A stretch of DNA of 64,000 nt, from positions 1 through 64,000 of the forward strand of contig JBCCXL010000004.1 in the NCBI GenBank assembly GCA_039191605.1, in the 5' to 3' direction. Shown piece after piece: positions 33,302 through 41,951 of the stretch. The position numbers and the translations under genes are program-made. The stretch comes from JBCCXL01 sp039191605. Its GTDB lineage: Bacteria; Acidobacteriota; Thermoanaerobaculia; Multivoradales; JAHZIX01. Numbering within the stretch: position 1 is the stretch's first letter; each line of letters opens with the position of its first letter. The notes beneath the pieces are model-generated. The model saw nothing but the letters and a program-made list of their open reading frames with translations. It was not told the DNA's origin and did no database searches.

Positions 33302-35520
33302 GCTCCTCCCGGACTGAGCTATCTCAGGAGCTGCCCCAGGTACTACCTCAGGAGGTGATCTGGGGCCCCCACCAGCTGGGCGAAGCCTTCGAGCTCTTGA
33401 TTCAGTCTCGGAAGCTGCCGACAGAGCCCGCCACCGGGCAAGGAGCATCGTCGGATTCGCCTGATTCCACCGAACAGCGTCCCTCCGGGCAGCGATTGGA
33501 AGAAGGGGCCGCGGCGCTGGGGCTGGAAGTCCAATGGGACCCTCTCCCCTACTCGCAGCTAGATCGCTCGGCCCCTCGCCTGCGCCACTGCCTTGTCGAG
33601 CTTCCCGGCGGCGGTACCGGCTCTCAAGATGAGGGCTCTCAAGGAAACCGCTCCCAAAGCAGCAGCTCCCAGGGCTTCCTGCTGATCACCCGGGCCTCTC
33701 GATCTTCAATGCGCATCCTCTCTCCCCAGGGCAGCATCCACCGACTGCCCTTCACCACCTTCCTCCAGCATCTCCGTCGCCCCGCGGAGGCCGAGAGCGA
33801 ATCGGAGATCGACGACCTTCTCGGCGCCACCGGCCTAGACACAAAAGCCCGGCAGCGGGCTCGCCGCAGGCTGCTGCTGGAGCGCCTGGCGGAGCACCCC
33901 TGCGGCCGCGTCCTGCAGGTTCATCCCTCCCCCGGCGCGAGCTTTCTGCACCAGGCCCGGGCCGCCGGCCTGCCGGCCCGGCTCGGGCTGCTGGCGACGG
34001 CCTTCGGCAGCCAGGTCCTGCTGCTGATTCTCGGTTGGTGGCTGCTGGGCCGCGGCGCCCTCTCCGGCACCCTCGGCTCCGGCTGGCTGTGGGCCTGGGG
34101 CCTGCTGCTCCTCACCGGCCTGCCGCTCCAGGCCATCGCCTTCTGGAATCAGGGAGTCCTGGCCCTCGGCTTCGGCGCCCTGCTGCGGCGGCGGCTGCTG
34201 CGAGGGGCCCTGATGCAGGACCTCGAGGAGCCCCGACAGCGCGGAGCGGGGCAGCTCCTCGGCCGAGTGCTGGAGGCGGGGAACGTCGAGCGTCTAGCCC
34301 TCAACGGCGGCTTCCGAGGCCTCTTCTTTCTCTTCGAATGGATCCTCGCCCTGTGGGTCCTGAGCCTCGGCCTCGGCGGCGGTGTTCTCGTCTCCCTGCT
34401 CTGCCTCTGGACCCTGCTGAGCCTCGGCCTCGGGCACCGCTACTATCGCCAGCGCCAGCGCTGGATCCGGGCCCGGATCGAGATGACGGACTCCATGGTG
34501 GAAAGCATGGTCGGCCACTCCACCCGCCTGGCGCAGCAGCCCTGGCAGCGCTGGCATCAGGGGGAAGACCGCGAGCTCGCCCGCTACCTCCAGGGCTCCC
34601 GCCGGCTGGACAGAAGCCTCCAGCGCTTCGTCCTCCTCACCTCCCGCGGCTGGCTGGTGCTGGCTATCGCGACCCTCATTCTGCCTCTCCAGCAGAGCGC
34701 TGCTCCTCAAGGCTCGCTGATGGTCCAGCTAGCGGTCAGCCTCGGCGGCATTCTGCTGGCCCAGCGGGCCCTGGGGCGACTGGTGGAGGGCGGCATCGAT
34801 CTCGCCGGCGCGCTGATCTCCTGGCAGCAGGTCGGCGATCTCTTCCGCCATGCAGCCCGTCGGCAGCCCGCCGGCGATGCCGGCCTCCGGGACAGCGCCG
34901 CGGCCAGTGAAAGGATTCTGGAAGCTCGCCAGCTGAGCTTCCGCTACCCGGGGCGCCCCGATCCCGTTCTCGAGGGCGTCCAGGTAGAGATTCTGCAAGG
35001 AGATCAAATCCTTCTGGAAGGCCCCTCCGGCGCCGGCAAGTCCACCCTCATCGCGCTGCTGGGCTCCCTGCGGGCCCCACAGCAGGGCCTGCTCCTGCTC
35101 CATGGCGTCGACCCCCACGGCTGGGGCTCCCTGGACTGGCGCCGCAGGGTCGCCATCACGCCGCAATTTCACGAGAACCACCTCTTCTCCGGTCCCCTGG
35201 CCTTCAACCTCCTGCTGGGCCACCGCTGGCCTCCGAGCCCGGACGACCTCGCCCGCGCCGAGGGCGTCTGCCGCGAGCTAGGCCTCGGCCCGCTGCTGGA
35301 GCGCATGCCCGGCGGCATGATGCAGACCGTCGGCGAGACCGGCTGGCAGCTTTCCCACGGCGAGCGCAGCCGAGTCTTCATCGCCCGGGCCCTGCTCCAG
35401 GGGGCCGACCTCGTCGTCCTCGACGAGAGCTTCGCCGCCATGGACCCCGAAAACCTCGCCCACTGCCTCCAGGCCGTCCGGCGGCTGGCTCCGACGCTGC
35501 TGGTGATCGCTCATCCTTGA
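33298..35520 (+). CDS. Second ABC exporter half, without active C39 peptidase
   Basis: The protein has 740 residues, overlapping the preceding gene by four bases. The N-terminal 200 residues resemble a degenerate peptidase-like or substrate-docking domain (HCLVELPGGGTG, LITRASRSSMRIL) without a Cys-His pair. A membrane domain follows from about 215. The nucleotide-binding domain has Walker A GPSGAGKSTLIALL, signature LSHGERSRVFIARALLQ and Walker B LVVLDESFAAMD. This C39-plus-partner arrangement with an HlyD adaptor is like the NHLM-type bacteriocin export systems. The two ABC proteins probably form a heterodimer, since the first has an altered signature motif. Confidence 0.85.
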   Translation: MSSSRTELSQELPQVLPQEVIWGPHQLGEAFELLIQSRKLPTEPATGQGASSDSPDSTEQRPSGQRLEEGAAALGLEVQWDPLPYSQLDRSAPRLRHCLVELPGGGTGSQDEGSQGNRSQSSSSQGFLLITRASRSSMRILSPQGSIHRLPFTTFLQHLRRPAEAESESEIDDLLGATGLDTKARQRARRRLLLERLAEHPCGRVLQVHPSPGASFLHQARAAGLPARLGLLATAFGSQVLLLILGWWLLGRGALSGTLGSGWLWAWGLLLLTGLPLQAIAFWNQGVLALGFGALLRRRLLRGALMQDLEEPRQRGAGQLLGRVLEAGNVERLALNGGFRGLFFLFEWILALWVLSLGLGGGVLVSLLCLWTLLSLGLGHRYYRQRQRWIRARIEMTDSMVESMVGHSTRLAQQPWQRWHQGEDRELARYLQGSRRLDRSLQRFVLLTSRGWLVLAIATLILPLQQSAAPQGSLMVQLAVSLGGILLAQRALGRLVEGGIDLAGALISWQQVGDLFRHAARRQPAGDAGLRDSAAASERILEARQLSFRYPGRPDPVLEGVQVEILQGDQILLEGPSGAGKSTLIALLGSLRAPQQGLLLLHGVDPHGWGSLDWRRRVAITPQFHENHLFSGPLAFNLLLGHRWPPSPDDLARAEGVCRELGLGPLLERMPGGMMQTVGETGWQLSHGERSRVFIARALLQGADLVVLDESFAAMDPENLAHCLQAVRRLAPTLLVIAHP

Positions 35521-35646
35521 GGGCGTTTTGCCCTCATCTGAAGGGAGAGGTTATACGAAGATTGAATAAATTGCGCAAAGCAGAAAAATCGCATGCGCAA
35601 ACCTTTCATCCTCTCGCCCTGAGAGCGTATTCCCACGGAGGACCTC

Positions 35647-35880
35647 ATGAAGAGCCTGCTCAGAACATCCCTCATCATTCTCGCCCTCGCTGCCCTCCTC
35701 TCTATCGGTACCATCGCAATGGCTGACCCCGGCCCCTTCCTGAATCCAGATGGAGCGCTTTGTACGTTCACGGGGAATGACGATGGCCCCTACGGACCCC
35801 GGGGCGTCTATGACTGCGTCGGCGGCAATGATGGAGACTACACCGGCTATGGGCCTCCGGATCTCGACCTGATCCTCTAA
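35647..35880 (+). CDS. Secreted mini-protein paralogue 1
   Basis: The protein has 77 residues; ACGGAGG precedes ATG 35647. The Sec signal is SLIILALAALLSIGTIAMA; the mature part starts DPGPFLNPDGALCTF and has GPYGPRGVYDCVGG. It is the most diverged of four tandem paralogues (the others start at 36227, 36991 and 37609), sharing PxPF...DG..CT and the G(I/V)Y.C..G core. It follows the second ABC gene by 126 bp. Two cysteines. Function unknown. Confidence 0.75.
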   Translation: MKSLLRTSLIILALAALLSIGTIAMADPGPFLNPDGALCTFTGNDDGPYGPRGVYDCVGGNDGDYTGYGPPDLDLIL

Positions 35881-35903
35881 GGACACTCACTGACTCTCAA
35901 AAT

Positions 35904-35948
35904 GAGCCCCAGCAGATCAACGTCGACTTCGACGCTCTGCTGGGGCTC
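35904..35948 (+). terminator. Terminator hairpin after secreted mini-protein 1
   Basis: GAGCCCCAGCAGA and TCTGCTGGGGCTC form a perfect 13-bp stem around a 19-base loop, followed by a CACCTTTTGC stretch. The strong stem directly after the gene supports termination. Confidence 0.65.
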
Positions 35949-36124
35949 TCACCTTTTGCACAGCTTCTTCCCTAGGCCATGGCGTGAGTTTTGAGTTGAC
36001 AAGAGCCCCCGTAGAGCACGGCAGTAACAGGTGGGAACCATGGATGAGAGAGACATCGAGGGCGGTCGCCGACAGGATCCACAGCCCCCGCAAAATGAAA
36101 TTCAATAAAAAATAATCATCGCAT

Positions 36125-36153
36125 TTGCGTATTGCAAAATAATAATAAATAAT
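36125..36153 (+). promoter_or_regulatory. Promoter of secreted mini-protein 2
   Basis: TTGCGT, 17 bp, AATAAT, in a short AT-rich island. The same -10 element, spacing and downstream AATGC...CACT(T)TCA...GCAGCGCT context occurs before paralogues 3 and 4. Confidence 0.6.
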
Positions 36154-36226
36154 GCCCGCACATTCACTGCGGCGCTCTCTTCCGTTTCGTCCAGAATCCT
36201 TCAGCGCTGCACTCTTGGAGACCTTC

Positions 36227-36451
36227 ATGAAGCGAATGATCAAGACTGCCGTCGTCGCCCTGGCGCTCCTCGCGCTCCTCTCCATCGGCCCCCTGGCTAG
36301 CGCTTCCCCGCCGCCCTTCATCGGCGGAGACGGAGCGACCTGCACCTGGGTCCTGGACATCGATGGCCCCACCGGTCCGATAGGCATTTACGCCTGCTCC
36401 GGTGGCCCTGGCCCCGACTACTTCGCAACTGGCCCTTCCTGTAAGTCCTGA
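36227..36451 (+). CDS. Secreted mini-protein paralogue 2
   Basis: The protein has 74 residues. It starts MKRMIKTAVVALALLALLSI with an ASA cleavage site, then SPPPFIGGDGATCTWVLDID, and ends in a GIYACSGGPG...GPSC core with three cysteines. ATG 36227 is chosen because paralogues 3 and 4 share the identical MKRMIKTAVVALALLALL start; a ribosome-binding site (TTGGAGA) lies about ten bases upstream. It has its own promoter and terminator. Function unknown. Confidence 0.8.
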   Translation: MKRMIKTAVVALALLALLSIGPLASASPPPFIGGDGATCTWVLDIDGPTGPIGIYACSGGPGPDYFATGPSCKS

Positions 36452-36534
36452 ACAGACTGCGATCTGAAGAGGCTGCGATCTGAATAGATTAGGTCCTCGT
36501 CGATTCGACGGCCAGGAAAAGAAAGTCCAGTAAG

Positions 36535-36573
36535 AAGACCTCGGGGAATCATCGATTCGCCGAGGTCTTTTTC
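36535..36573 (+). terminator. Rho-independent terminator after secreted mini-protein 2
   Basis: AAGACCTCGG...CCGAGGTCTT (inner arms GAATC/GATTC) followed by TTTCTTTC. The stem core CCTCGGCGAAT is nearly the same as in the terminators after paralogues 3 and 4. Confidence 0.85.
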
Positions 36574-36603
36574 TTTCTGACTGCTGATCGAGCGGACCTT
36601 AAA

Positions 36604-36857
36604 GGTTCATCTGCCACAGAGTGAAATTCAGCGTCGACAGGAAGCTCGCACAGCATAGTTAGGGCACCAACAAGAGGCTAGCCCAGCGATCTGGGCGCCA
36701 GGCGAGGGTGAGAGTGGCGACGATCGTGAGCTAAATCAGCACGAGCTGCGCGAAGGCGATAACCGGACGCTGGAGGGCGAAGAAGAACAACGGCAGCCAG
36801 GCATTGGCTAGCCGAGCTTCAACGGCGGCAATCAAGGCGGCGATCTGAACGGATTAA
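36604..36857 (-). pseudogene. Decayed 3' fragment of tspO
   Basis: On the minus strand this stretch aligns with the 3' half of the intact tspO at 38029-38487. Shared anchors include GGTTCATCTGCCACAG, AAATTCAGCG, GGCACCAACAAGAGGC against GGCACCAGCAGCAGGC, and CGCCAGGCGA. Numerous substitutions and frame breaks remove any open frame. It lies between mini-proteins 2 and 3, so the segment duplication that multiplied these genes also carried a piece of the neighbouring tspO. Confidence 0.75.
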
Positions 36858-36888
36858 ATAAAAACTTCGACTACCCGTAAAAATGCAA

Positions 36889-36917
36889 TTGATTATTAAC
36901 GGTCAAAAATGAATAAT
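36889..36917 (+). promoter_or_regulatory. Promoter of secreted mini-protein 3
   Basis: TTGATT, 17 bp, AATAAT. The hexamers and spacing are identical to those at 37507 in front of paralogue 4. They lie 74 bp upstream of the start codon in both cases. Confidence 0.65.
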
Positions 36918-36990
36918 GCACAAACTTTCATCGCAGCGCTCTCTTCCCTTTAGTCCAGACTCCTTCGGCGCTGCGCACTTGGAGATTCCC

Positions 36991-37224
36991 ATGAAGAGAA
37001 TGATCAAGACCGCCGTCGTCGCCCTCGCGCTCCTCGCCCTCCTCGCCATCAGCCCCCTCGCCAGCGCTTCCCCGCCCCCCTTCATCGACGAAGATGGAGG
37101 GTACTGCGTCTGGTACTTCGACACCGACTTGCCACCTTTCGGTGTGGTGGGAATCTACGTCTGCTCCGGCGGCACTCGCGGCGGCTACTACTTCATTGAC
37201 GGCCCTGCGTGCGGTAACCCCTGA
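36991..37224 (+). CDS. Secreted mini-protein paralogue 3
   Basis: The protein has 77 residues. The signal peptide is almost identical to that of paralogue 2 (MKRMIKTAVVALALLALLAI). The mature part begins SPPPFIDEDGGYCVWYFDTD, with GVVGIYVCSGG and GPACGNP at the end. The three cysteine positions match those of paralogues 2 and 4, while the residues between them differ strongly. A TTGGAGATTCCC ribosome-binding site precedes ATG 36991. Function unknown. Confidence 0.82.
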   Translation: MKRMIKTAVVALALLALLAISPLASASPPPFIDEDGGYCVWYFDTDLPPFGVVGIYVCSGGTRGGYYFIDGPACGNP

Positions 37225-37326
37225 GGGGAGCTGTTCGACAAGCTAGAGCCTGAAGCGACTAAGACTCCGGAATGACCTGAGCAGCATCCGAATCAGGCGA
37301 AGCGCCGTCTACCGGATGGCCCCATG

Positions 37327-37366
37327 AGAAAAGCCTCGGCGAATCCCATTTCGCCGAGGCTTTTCT
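37327..37366 (+). terminator. Rho-independent terminator after secreted mini-protein 3
   Basis: AGAAAAGCCTCGGCGA and TCGCCGAGGCTTTTCT give a perfect 16-bp stem with an 8-base loop; the T run lies inside the 3' arm. The symmetry means it could also act on minus-strand transcription. Confidence 0.85.
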
Positions 37367-37506
37367 ATTTCGCCTAGAAGCTCCGAGGAAGGCTCGCTCA
37401 GGCGTCGACCCTGTTGATGCTCGCTCATCCCTGGGCGGATTCAGTGACAACAAGAGCTTCTGTGTTGGCTCGCCAAGCGAAAAATACTGAACAAGAATAA
37501 TCGCAA

Positions 37507-37535
37507 TTGATTATTAATGGCTTTTAATAAATAAT
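37507..37535 (+). promoter_or_regulatory. Promoter of secreted mini-protein 4
   Basis: TTGATT, 17 bp, AATAAT, within the AT-rich sequence that precedes each of these genes. Confidence 0.65.
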
Positions 37536-37608
37536 GCTCCAACTTTCACCGCAGCGCTTTCTTCAGCCTCGCCTAGACTCCTTCGGCGCTGCGCACTTGG
37601 AGATCCCC

Positions 37609-37845
37609 ATGAAGAGAATGATCAAGACCGCCGTCGTCGCCCTGGCGCTCCTCGCCCTCCTCTCCATCAGCCCCCTCGCCAGCGCTTCCCCACCCCCCTT
37701 CATCGACGAAGACGGAGGGTACTGCACCTGGGTCCAGAATGCCGATTTCGGCGGCACCATCGGCGTGGTCGGAATCTACGGCTGCTTCAACAGCATCACT
37801 CGCATCTGGTACATCAGTGACGGTCCCGCGTGCACCAACCCCTGA
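37609..37845 (+). CDS. Secreted mini-protein paralogue 4
   Basis: The protein has 78 residues: MKRMIKTAVVALALLALLSI signal, then SPPPFIDEDGGYCTWVQNAD, GVVGIYGCFNS and GPACTNP. Its 5' region and signal sequence are nearly identical at DNA level to paralogue 3, whereas the central mature segment has diverged. This pattern suggests the variable centre is the functional part. The TTGGAGATCCCC ribosome-binding site is the same as in paralogue 3. Function unknown. Confidence 0.82.
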   Translation: MKRMIKTAVVALALLALLSISPLASASPPPFIDEDGGYCTWVQNADFGGTIGVVGIYGCFNSITRIWYISDGPACTNP

Positions 37846-37948
37846 GGGGAGCTGCTCGACAAGCTAGAGCCTGAAGCGACGGGGACTCCGAAATGACCTG
37901 AGCAGCGCCCGAATCAGGCGAGGTGCCGTATACCGGATCGCCCCATAG

Positions 37949-37985
37949 GAAAAGCCTCGGCGAATCGCATATCGCCGAGGCTTTC
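37949..37985 (+). terminator. Terminator after secreted mini-protein 4, shared with the convergent tspO
   Basis: GAAAAGCCTCGGCGA pairs with TCGCCGAGGCTTTC. It lies between the mini-protein gene and the 3' end of the convergent tspO gene, so it may serve both. Confidence 0.75.
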
Positions 37986-38028
37986 GTATGTCGCCTAGAT
38001 GGCTCCGAGGAGAGCTAGCTCGGCGAGC

Positions 38029-38487
38029 TCAGAGGTTCATCTGCCACAGGGTAAAATTCAGCGCAGCGGCAAAGCTCACCCACAGCAGATAAGGCACCAG
38101 CAGCAGGCCGGCCGAGCGGTCGGGACGCCAGGCGAAGGCAATGGTGGCGACGATGGTGAGCCAGATGAAGACAATTTCGGCGAAGGCGAGGTCCGGTCGC
38201 CGGAGGCCGAAGTAGAGCCACGACCACAGAGCGTTGAGCACGATGTTGACTCCCCAGAAGATCAGCGCCTTCTGGGTGCCCTGTTCCCGATGCCGCCACA
38301 GGCGCCAGCCAGAGATCGCGATCATCACGTAGAGCACCGACCACACCGGTCCGAAGACCCAGCTGGGAGGATTCCAGGAGGGCTTACTCAGCCCGTCGTA
38401 CCACTCCCCCGGCTGGAAGGCGGCGCCGCTGGCGCCAGCGATGAAGACGATGCCGAGGAAGACGATGAGGGAGGCGTACTTTTTCAT
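38029..38487 (-). CDS. tspO: TspO/MBR-family tryptophan-rich sensory protein
   Basis: The protein has 152 residues from ATG 38487. Five membrane helices are rich in tryptophan. Hallmarks are YDGLSKPSWNPPSWVFGPVW, SVLYVMIAISGWRLW, NALWSWLYFGLRRPDLAF and VPYLLWVSFAAALNFTLWQM. TspO binds porphyrins and steroids in the membrane and is linked to tetrapyrrole and stress control; no porphyrin genes lie nearby. A degenerate copy of its 3' half is present at 36604-36857. Confidence 0.93.
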   Translation of the reverse strand: MKKYASLIVFLGIVFIAGASGAAFQPGEWYDGLSKPSWNPPSWVFGPVWSVLYVMIAISGWRLWRHREQGTQKALIFWGVNIVLNALWSWLYFGLRRPDLAFAEIVFIWLTIVATIAFAWRPDRSAGLLLVPYLLWVSFAAALNFTLWQMNL

Positions 38488-38635
38488 CGATGCGGCCCTC
38501 CGGGGGCCGGGGGCGAGGCGAACAATGGGTGTCACGAAGAGCCCGGTCAGGCTCTTCCCTCTCTACGATATCTGCGACAAAACAGAAGGGGAAGAACCCC
38601 GGCCCCGGCGCCCAGGGCAGCGCCAACAGGCGGCG

Positions 38636-40396
38636 CTACTCCAGCAGACGGCCTTCGACGGCGAGCTCTTCGGCACCCTCCAGCCGCTCCTGGAGCCCCG
38701 CGGGGACCTCATGCACCGGGCGCGAGAAGCTCCGCAGCCGGCCGTCGCTGTTGAGCTCGACGAGATGGTTGACCCGCTGCTCCTCCACCAACTGCGGATG
38801 GTCCGAGCGCTGGTGAGAGCCGCGGCTCTCCTTGCGGGCGATGGCGCAGCGCACGGAGGCCTCGGCGCTATCGAGGGATCCCAGCAGATCCAGGGCCAAG
38901 GCCAGATCGCCGAAGCCCTCGGCGCTCGGCCGCACATCGACGTGCTGAGCCGCCTGCCGGATCTCCTCTAGCTGGGCGAGGCCGGAGCTGAGCTTCTCTT
39001 CGCTGCGCACCACGCCGCAGTGGTTCCACATCACGTTGCGCACCGCCCGCTGGAGCGGGCGGGCGAGCTCTTCGTCATGCTTGGTGAGCCGGTCCAGCTC
39101 GTCGTGGGCCGCGGTGATCACGGCGCGGCTGCGGCGCTGCAGGTCGAGCTCAGCGGAATGCTCCGCCGCGCTCTCCCCGGCACGCTTGCCGAAGACCAGG
39201 ATCTCCGCCAGGGAGTTTCCGCCGAGGCGGTTGGCGCCGTGGACTCCGCTGGTGCACTCTCCCGCGGCATACAGCCCGTGTACCCGAGTGGCGTGGCTTT
39301 CCGGCTCCACCACCAAACCTCCCATGGTGTAGTGGGCGGTGGGAGCGACCTCCATGGGGTGTTTGGAGATGTCCAGCATCTGCGACTCCATGAACTGCCG
39401 ATACATCCGCGGCAGCTTCTCCAAGATGAAGTCCTTGGAGCGATGGCTGATGTCGAGGAAGACGCCCTGGTTCTCCGAGCCGCGACCCTCCACGATCTCG
39501 GTGTAATTCGCCAGAGCGACTCGGTCTCGGGTCGACAGCTCCATGCGCTCAGGATCGTAGCGCTCCATATAGCGCTCCCCCTCGCTGTTGAGCAGATGCC
39601 CACCCTCTCCCCGCACCGCCTCGGTCACCAGCGTTCCGGCCATGGTTTCGGGAAACACCATGCCGGTGGGGTGGAATTGCACCAGCTCCATGTCCGCCAG
39701 CTCACAGCCCGCCTGCAGCGCGAGGCGCATGGCGTCGCCGGTATTTTCATCTCGCCGCGAAGAGCTGCGGCGCCAGATCCGGGTATGCCCTCCCGCCGCC
39801 AACACGACGGCATCGGCCAAATACACCGTGCGCTCCCCGCTCACGATGTCGAAGGCCATGGCGCCGAAGCACACCCCCTCCCCGCTGGTGTCGTCCACCA
39901 GCAAGCGCGAGACGTAGCGCATGTCGTGGATCGGGATCTCTAGCGCCTCGACTCGCTCGGTCAAGGTGTTGAGCACCGCGCGGCCGGTGTAGTCCCCGGC
40001 GTAGCAGGTGCGGCGATATTTGTGCGCGCCGAAGTAGCGCTGATCCAGCTCCCCGTCAGCGGTGCGGGCGAAGGGAGTGCCCCAGCGGGCCATTTCGAGA
40101 ATTCGCTCCGGCGCCTCCTGCACCAGGAGCTCGACGGTGCGAGGCTCCGCCAGGAAGTAGCCCTCCCGGTAGGTGTCGACGAAGTGCTGCTCCCAAGAAT
40201 CCTCTGGATCCACCGTCGCCAGGGCGGCGTTGATGCCGCCGGCAGCGAGAACCGTGTGGGCGTCATTGCGCATCCGCTTGCCGAGCACGATGACCTCGGC
40301 TCCCGCCTCGTGGGCGGCCAGGGCCGCCCTCAATCCGGCCCCGCCGGAGCCGATGATCAGAACATTACAGACGTTGGTGCGATGCTTTTGGGGCAT
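38636..40396 (-). CDS. Orphan SdhA/FrdA-type flavoprotein
   Basis: The protein has 586 residues. It has the FAD dinucleotide fold VLIIGSGGAGLRAAL at the N-terminus. Next is AHTVLAAGGINAAL, where His47 matches the histidine that carries covalent FAD in succinate dehydrogenase and fumarate reductase (L-aspartate oxidase lacks it). FHPTGMVFPETMAGTLVTEA and APTAHYTMGGLVVE supply the substrate-site residues, and YAAGECTSGVHGANRLGGNS is the second FAD motif. The C-terminal helical domain is present. No iron-sulphur or membrane-anchor subunit lies next to it, so it may pair with subunits elsewhere or act as a soluble fumarate-reductase-like enzyme. Confidence 0.85.
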   Translation of the reverse strand: MPQKHRTNVCNVLIIGSGGAGLRAALAAHEAGAEVIVLGKRMRNDAHTVLAAGGINAALATVDPEDSWEQHFVDTYREGYFLAEPRTVELLVQEAPERILEMARWGTPFARTADGELDQRYFGAHKYRRTCYAGDYTGRAVLNTLTERVEALEIPIHDMRYVSRLLVDDTSGEGVCFGAMAFDIVSGERTVYLADAVVLAAGGHTRIWRRSSSRRDENTGDAMRLALQAGCELADMELVQFHPTGMVFPETMAGTLVTEAVRGEGGHLLNSEGERYMERYDPERMELSTRDRVALANYTEIVEGRGSENQGVFLDISHRSKDFILEKLPRMYRQFMESQMLDISKHPMEVAPTAHYTMGGLVVEPESHATRVHGLYAAGECTSGVHGANRLGGNSLAEILVFGKRAGESAAEHSAELDLQRRSRAVITAAHDELDRLTKHDEELARPLQRAVRNVMWNHCGVVRSEEKLSSGLAQLEEIRQAAQHVDVRPSAEGFGDLALALDLLGSLDSAEASVRCAIARKESRGSHQRSDHPQLVEEQRVNHLVELNSDGRLRSFSRPVHEVPAGLQERLEGAEELAVEGRLLE

Positions 40397-41111
40397 GGCC
40401 TCTGATTTCCTTTAGCAGCCTCTATGGCTGGCCTCTATAGCTGGCCTCTATGGCTGAATAGAGCCCCTGGCCTGATGACCAGGAGACCAGCTCGAGTCAA
40501 CGGGTTGATTAGCTCCAGTGAATTCTCTCGACGCGAAACCCGAGCAGCAGCAATCCCGAGGGGTTGAGCCCCAGGGATCCATCACCACTCAGGACGGTGC
40601 TCAAAGTGCGGGGATCCGTTCGCTCCCATCGATCCGACAAAGCCGGTGCGCGAGGGATCTCGGCCTCCAAACGGTGGCGAGAATCACTGTTTTTTCCCTG
40701 TCGACGCCCAATCTTCATAGATCACTCGTTCTAGGCAGCTCGTTGTCAGTAGCTCGCCATCGGAACGCAGCCCTTCAAAGAAGCAGTCCTCGCGAACCAC
40801 CTCCGGCGCGTCGCGTTCCGCCGCTCCCATCGCGCCCTACGGCGCCAGAGCCCAAAACGGTCCGCGTGACCGAGGCGAGAAAACTCCTGCCACAGCGCGC
40901 CCGCCGCGCCGTGTCGTCTGTCCCCGAGTCAAGCTTCTCCAGCTTCAACCCGCAGCCTCTATCTCAGTAGCCCAGCACCTCAAGGGCCCAGCATCACAGC
41001 GAGGCGGCCTCGAGGCCTTTCGCAGAAGCGGGATCTAAACTCGAACCTAAAGCTTCGAGGCGCCGCGCGGAGACCCCAAGAAGTCAACGGCTTCATCTCC
41101 CTGAGCCAAGC
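40397..41111. other. Gene-free stretch with a 13-bp triplication
   Basis: There is no convincing coding region in 715 bp. At 40418-40456 the unit GCCTCTATGGCTG is present three times in tandem (the middle copy has one A for G). The rest is unremarkable GC-rich sequence. It separates two minus-strand genes and may hold the promoter of the flavoprotein gene. Confidence 0.55.
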
Positions 41112-41951
41112 TCAAAGAGGGCCGGAAAACCAAGGTTTCTGGGCGACGATGAACACCGAGCTCACCACATCCCGGTGCTGGCTCAGCGTGTCTCTCAGCG
41201 CCGCGAAGCGCTTGCGCGCCGCCGGCGAACGCAGTACCGAGGTGAACACCCTCAGCGCGTCCCGCAGGCCCTCGTTGCGCATCAGGCGAAGGGGGGTGAG
41301 CGACTGCAGCGGGGCGGTCTCGATGATCTCGACCTCCAGCCCAACGCTACGCAGCATCTCGAGCCATTCTCCACAGGTCAAAAGGCGCGCCTCGGCATCG
41401 ACGTTTTGCAGCAGGTCGCTGGCGATACGGTCTTTCCGCGACTGCTCTAGGTACTCCGGCGTCAAGGCAATTTCGTGGAGCCCGAGACGGCCGCCAGACT
41501 GCAAGAAGCGAAAGGCCTCGGCGAGAATCGCCCGCTGCCGGCCCTCGTTCTGGAAGCTGAGGATCGATTCCCCGTAGGCCACCGAGGTGGAGGAAGCGTC
41601 GAGCCCCGTCTGGGCGATAGCCCCGTGGACGCAGCAGCGCCTGGCCCCTCGGATCACCTGCCGAACCAGCTTCGCCGTCACCTCGTCCCGCTCGATGCCG
41701 GTGAAGGTCATCGGCTGGTTCTCCAGAGCGATGCGAGACGCCGCCCCCAGGCCCGGCGCCAGCTCCACCACCCGGTCCTCCGGGCCGATGTCGAGAGCAT
41801 CGATCATCCGCCGGGTCATCTCCATTCCCCCGGGGCGCATCACCCGTCGCCCGAGGCGAGTCAACGCCCAAGGCACCGGAACTTCGGTCGCTTCGGGACC
41901 CGCGGAGAGCCCTGAGGCGGGAATCGTGTCGCTATCTGGGATGGGAAGCAT
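41112..41951 (-). CDS. SAM-dependent methyltransferase
   Basis: The protein has 279 residues from ATG 41951 (AGGAGA ribosome-binding site). RRVMRPGGMEMTRRMIDAL is followed by VVELAPGLGAASRIAL, the glycine-rich SAM-binding loop, then the acidic FTGIERDE strand end, and RFLQSGGRLGLHEIALTPE further on. This is a class I methyltransferase of the UbiE/Methyltransf_11 type. The substrate is unknown, with no pathway genes alongside. A dead copy of its first 150 bp lies at 43488-43650. Between its start and 42433 I see no other gene. Confidence 0.82.
   Translation of the reverse strand: MLPIPDSDTIPASGLSAGPEATEVPVPWALTRLGRRVMRPGGMEMTRRMIDALDIGPEDRVVELAPGLGAASRIALENQPMTFTGIERDEVTAKLVRQVIRGARRCCVHGAIAQTGLDASSTSVAYGESILSFQNEGRQRAILAEAFRFLQSGGRLGLHEIALTPEYLEQSRKDRIASDLLQNVDAEARLLTCGEWLEMLRSVGLEVEIIETAPLQSLTPLRLMRNEGLRDALRVFTSVLRSPAARKRFAALRDTLSQHRDVVSSVFIVAQKPWFSGPL

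Noticed and set aside
38636..40396. L-aspartate oxidase (NadB)
   Set aside because: The AHTVLAAGG segment has the histidine used for covalent FAD in SdhA/FrdA, and no nadA or nadC neighbours exist. I kept an SdhA/FrdA-type call without assigning a symbol.
40518..40970. A 150-residue open frame in the gap after the flavoprotein gene
   Set aside because: There is no ribosome-binding site, the composition is biased towards Ser/Pro/Arg, and it has no recognisable motif. It is likely chance in GC-rich DNA.
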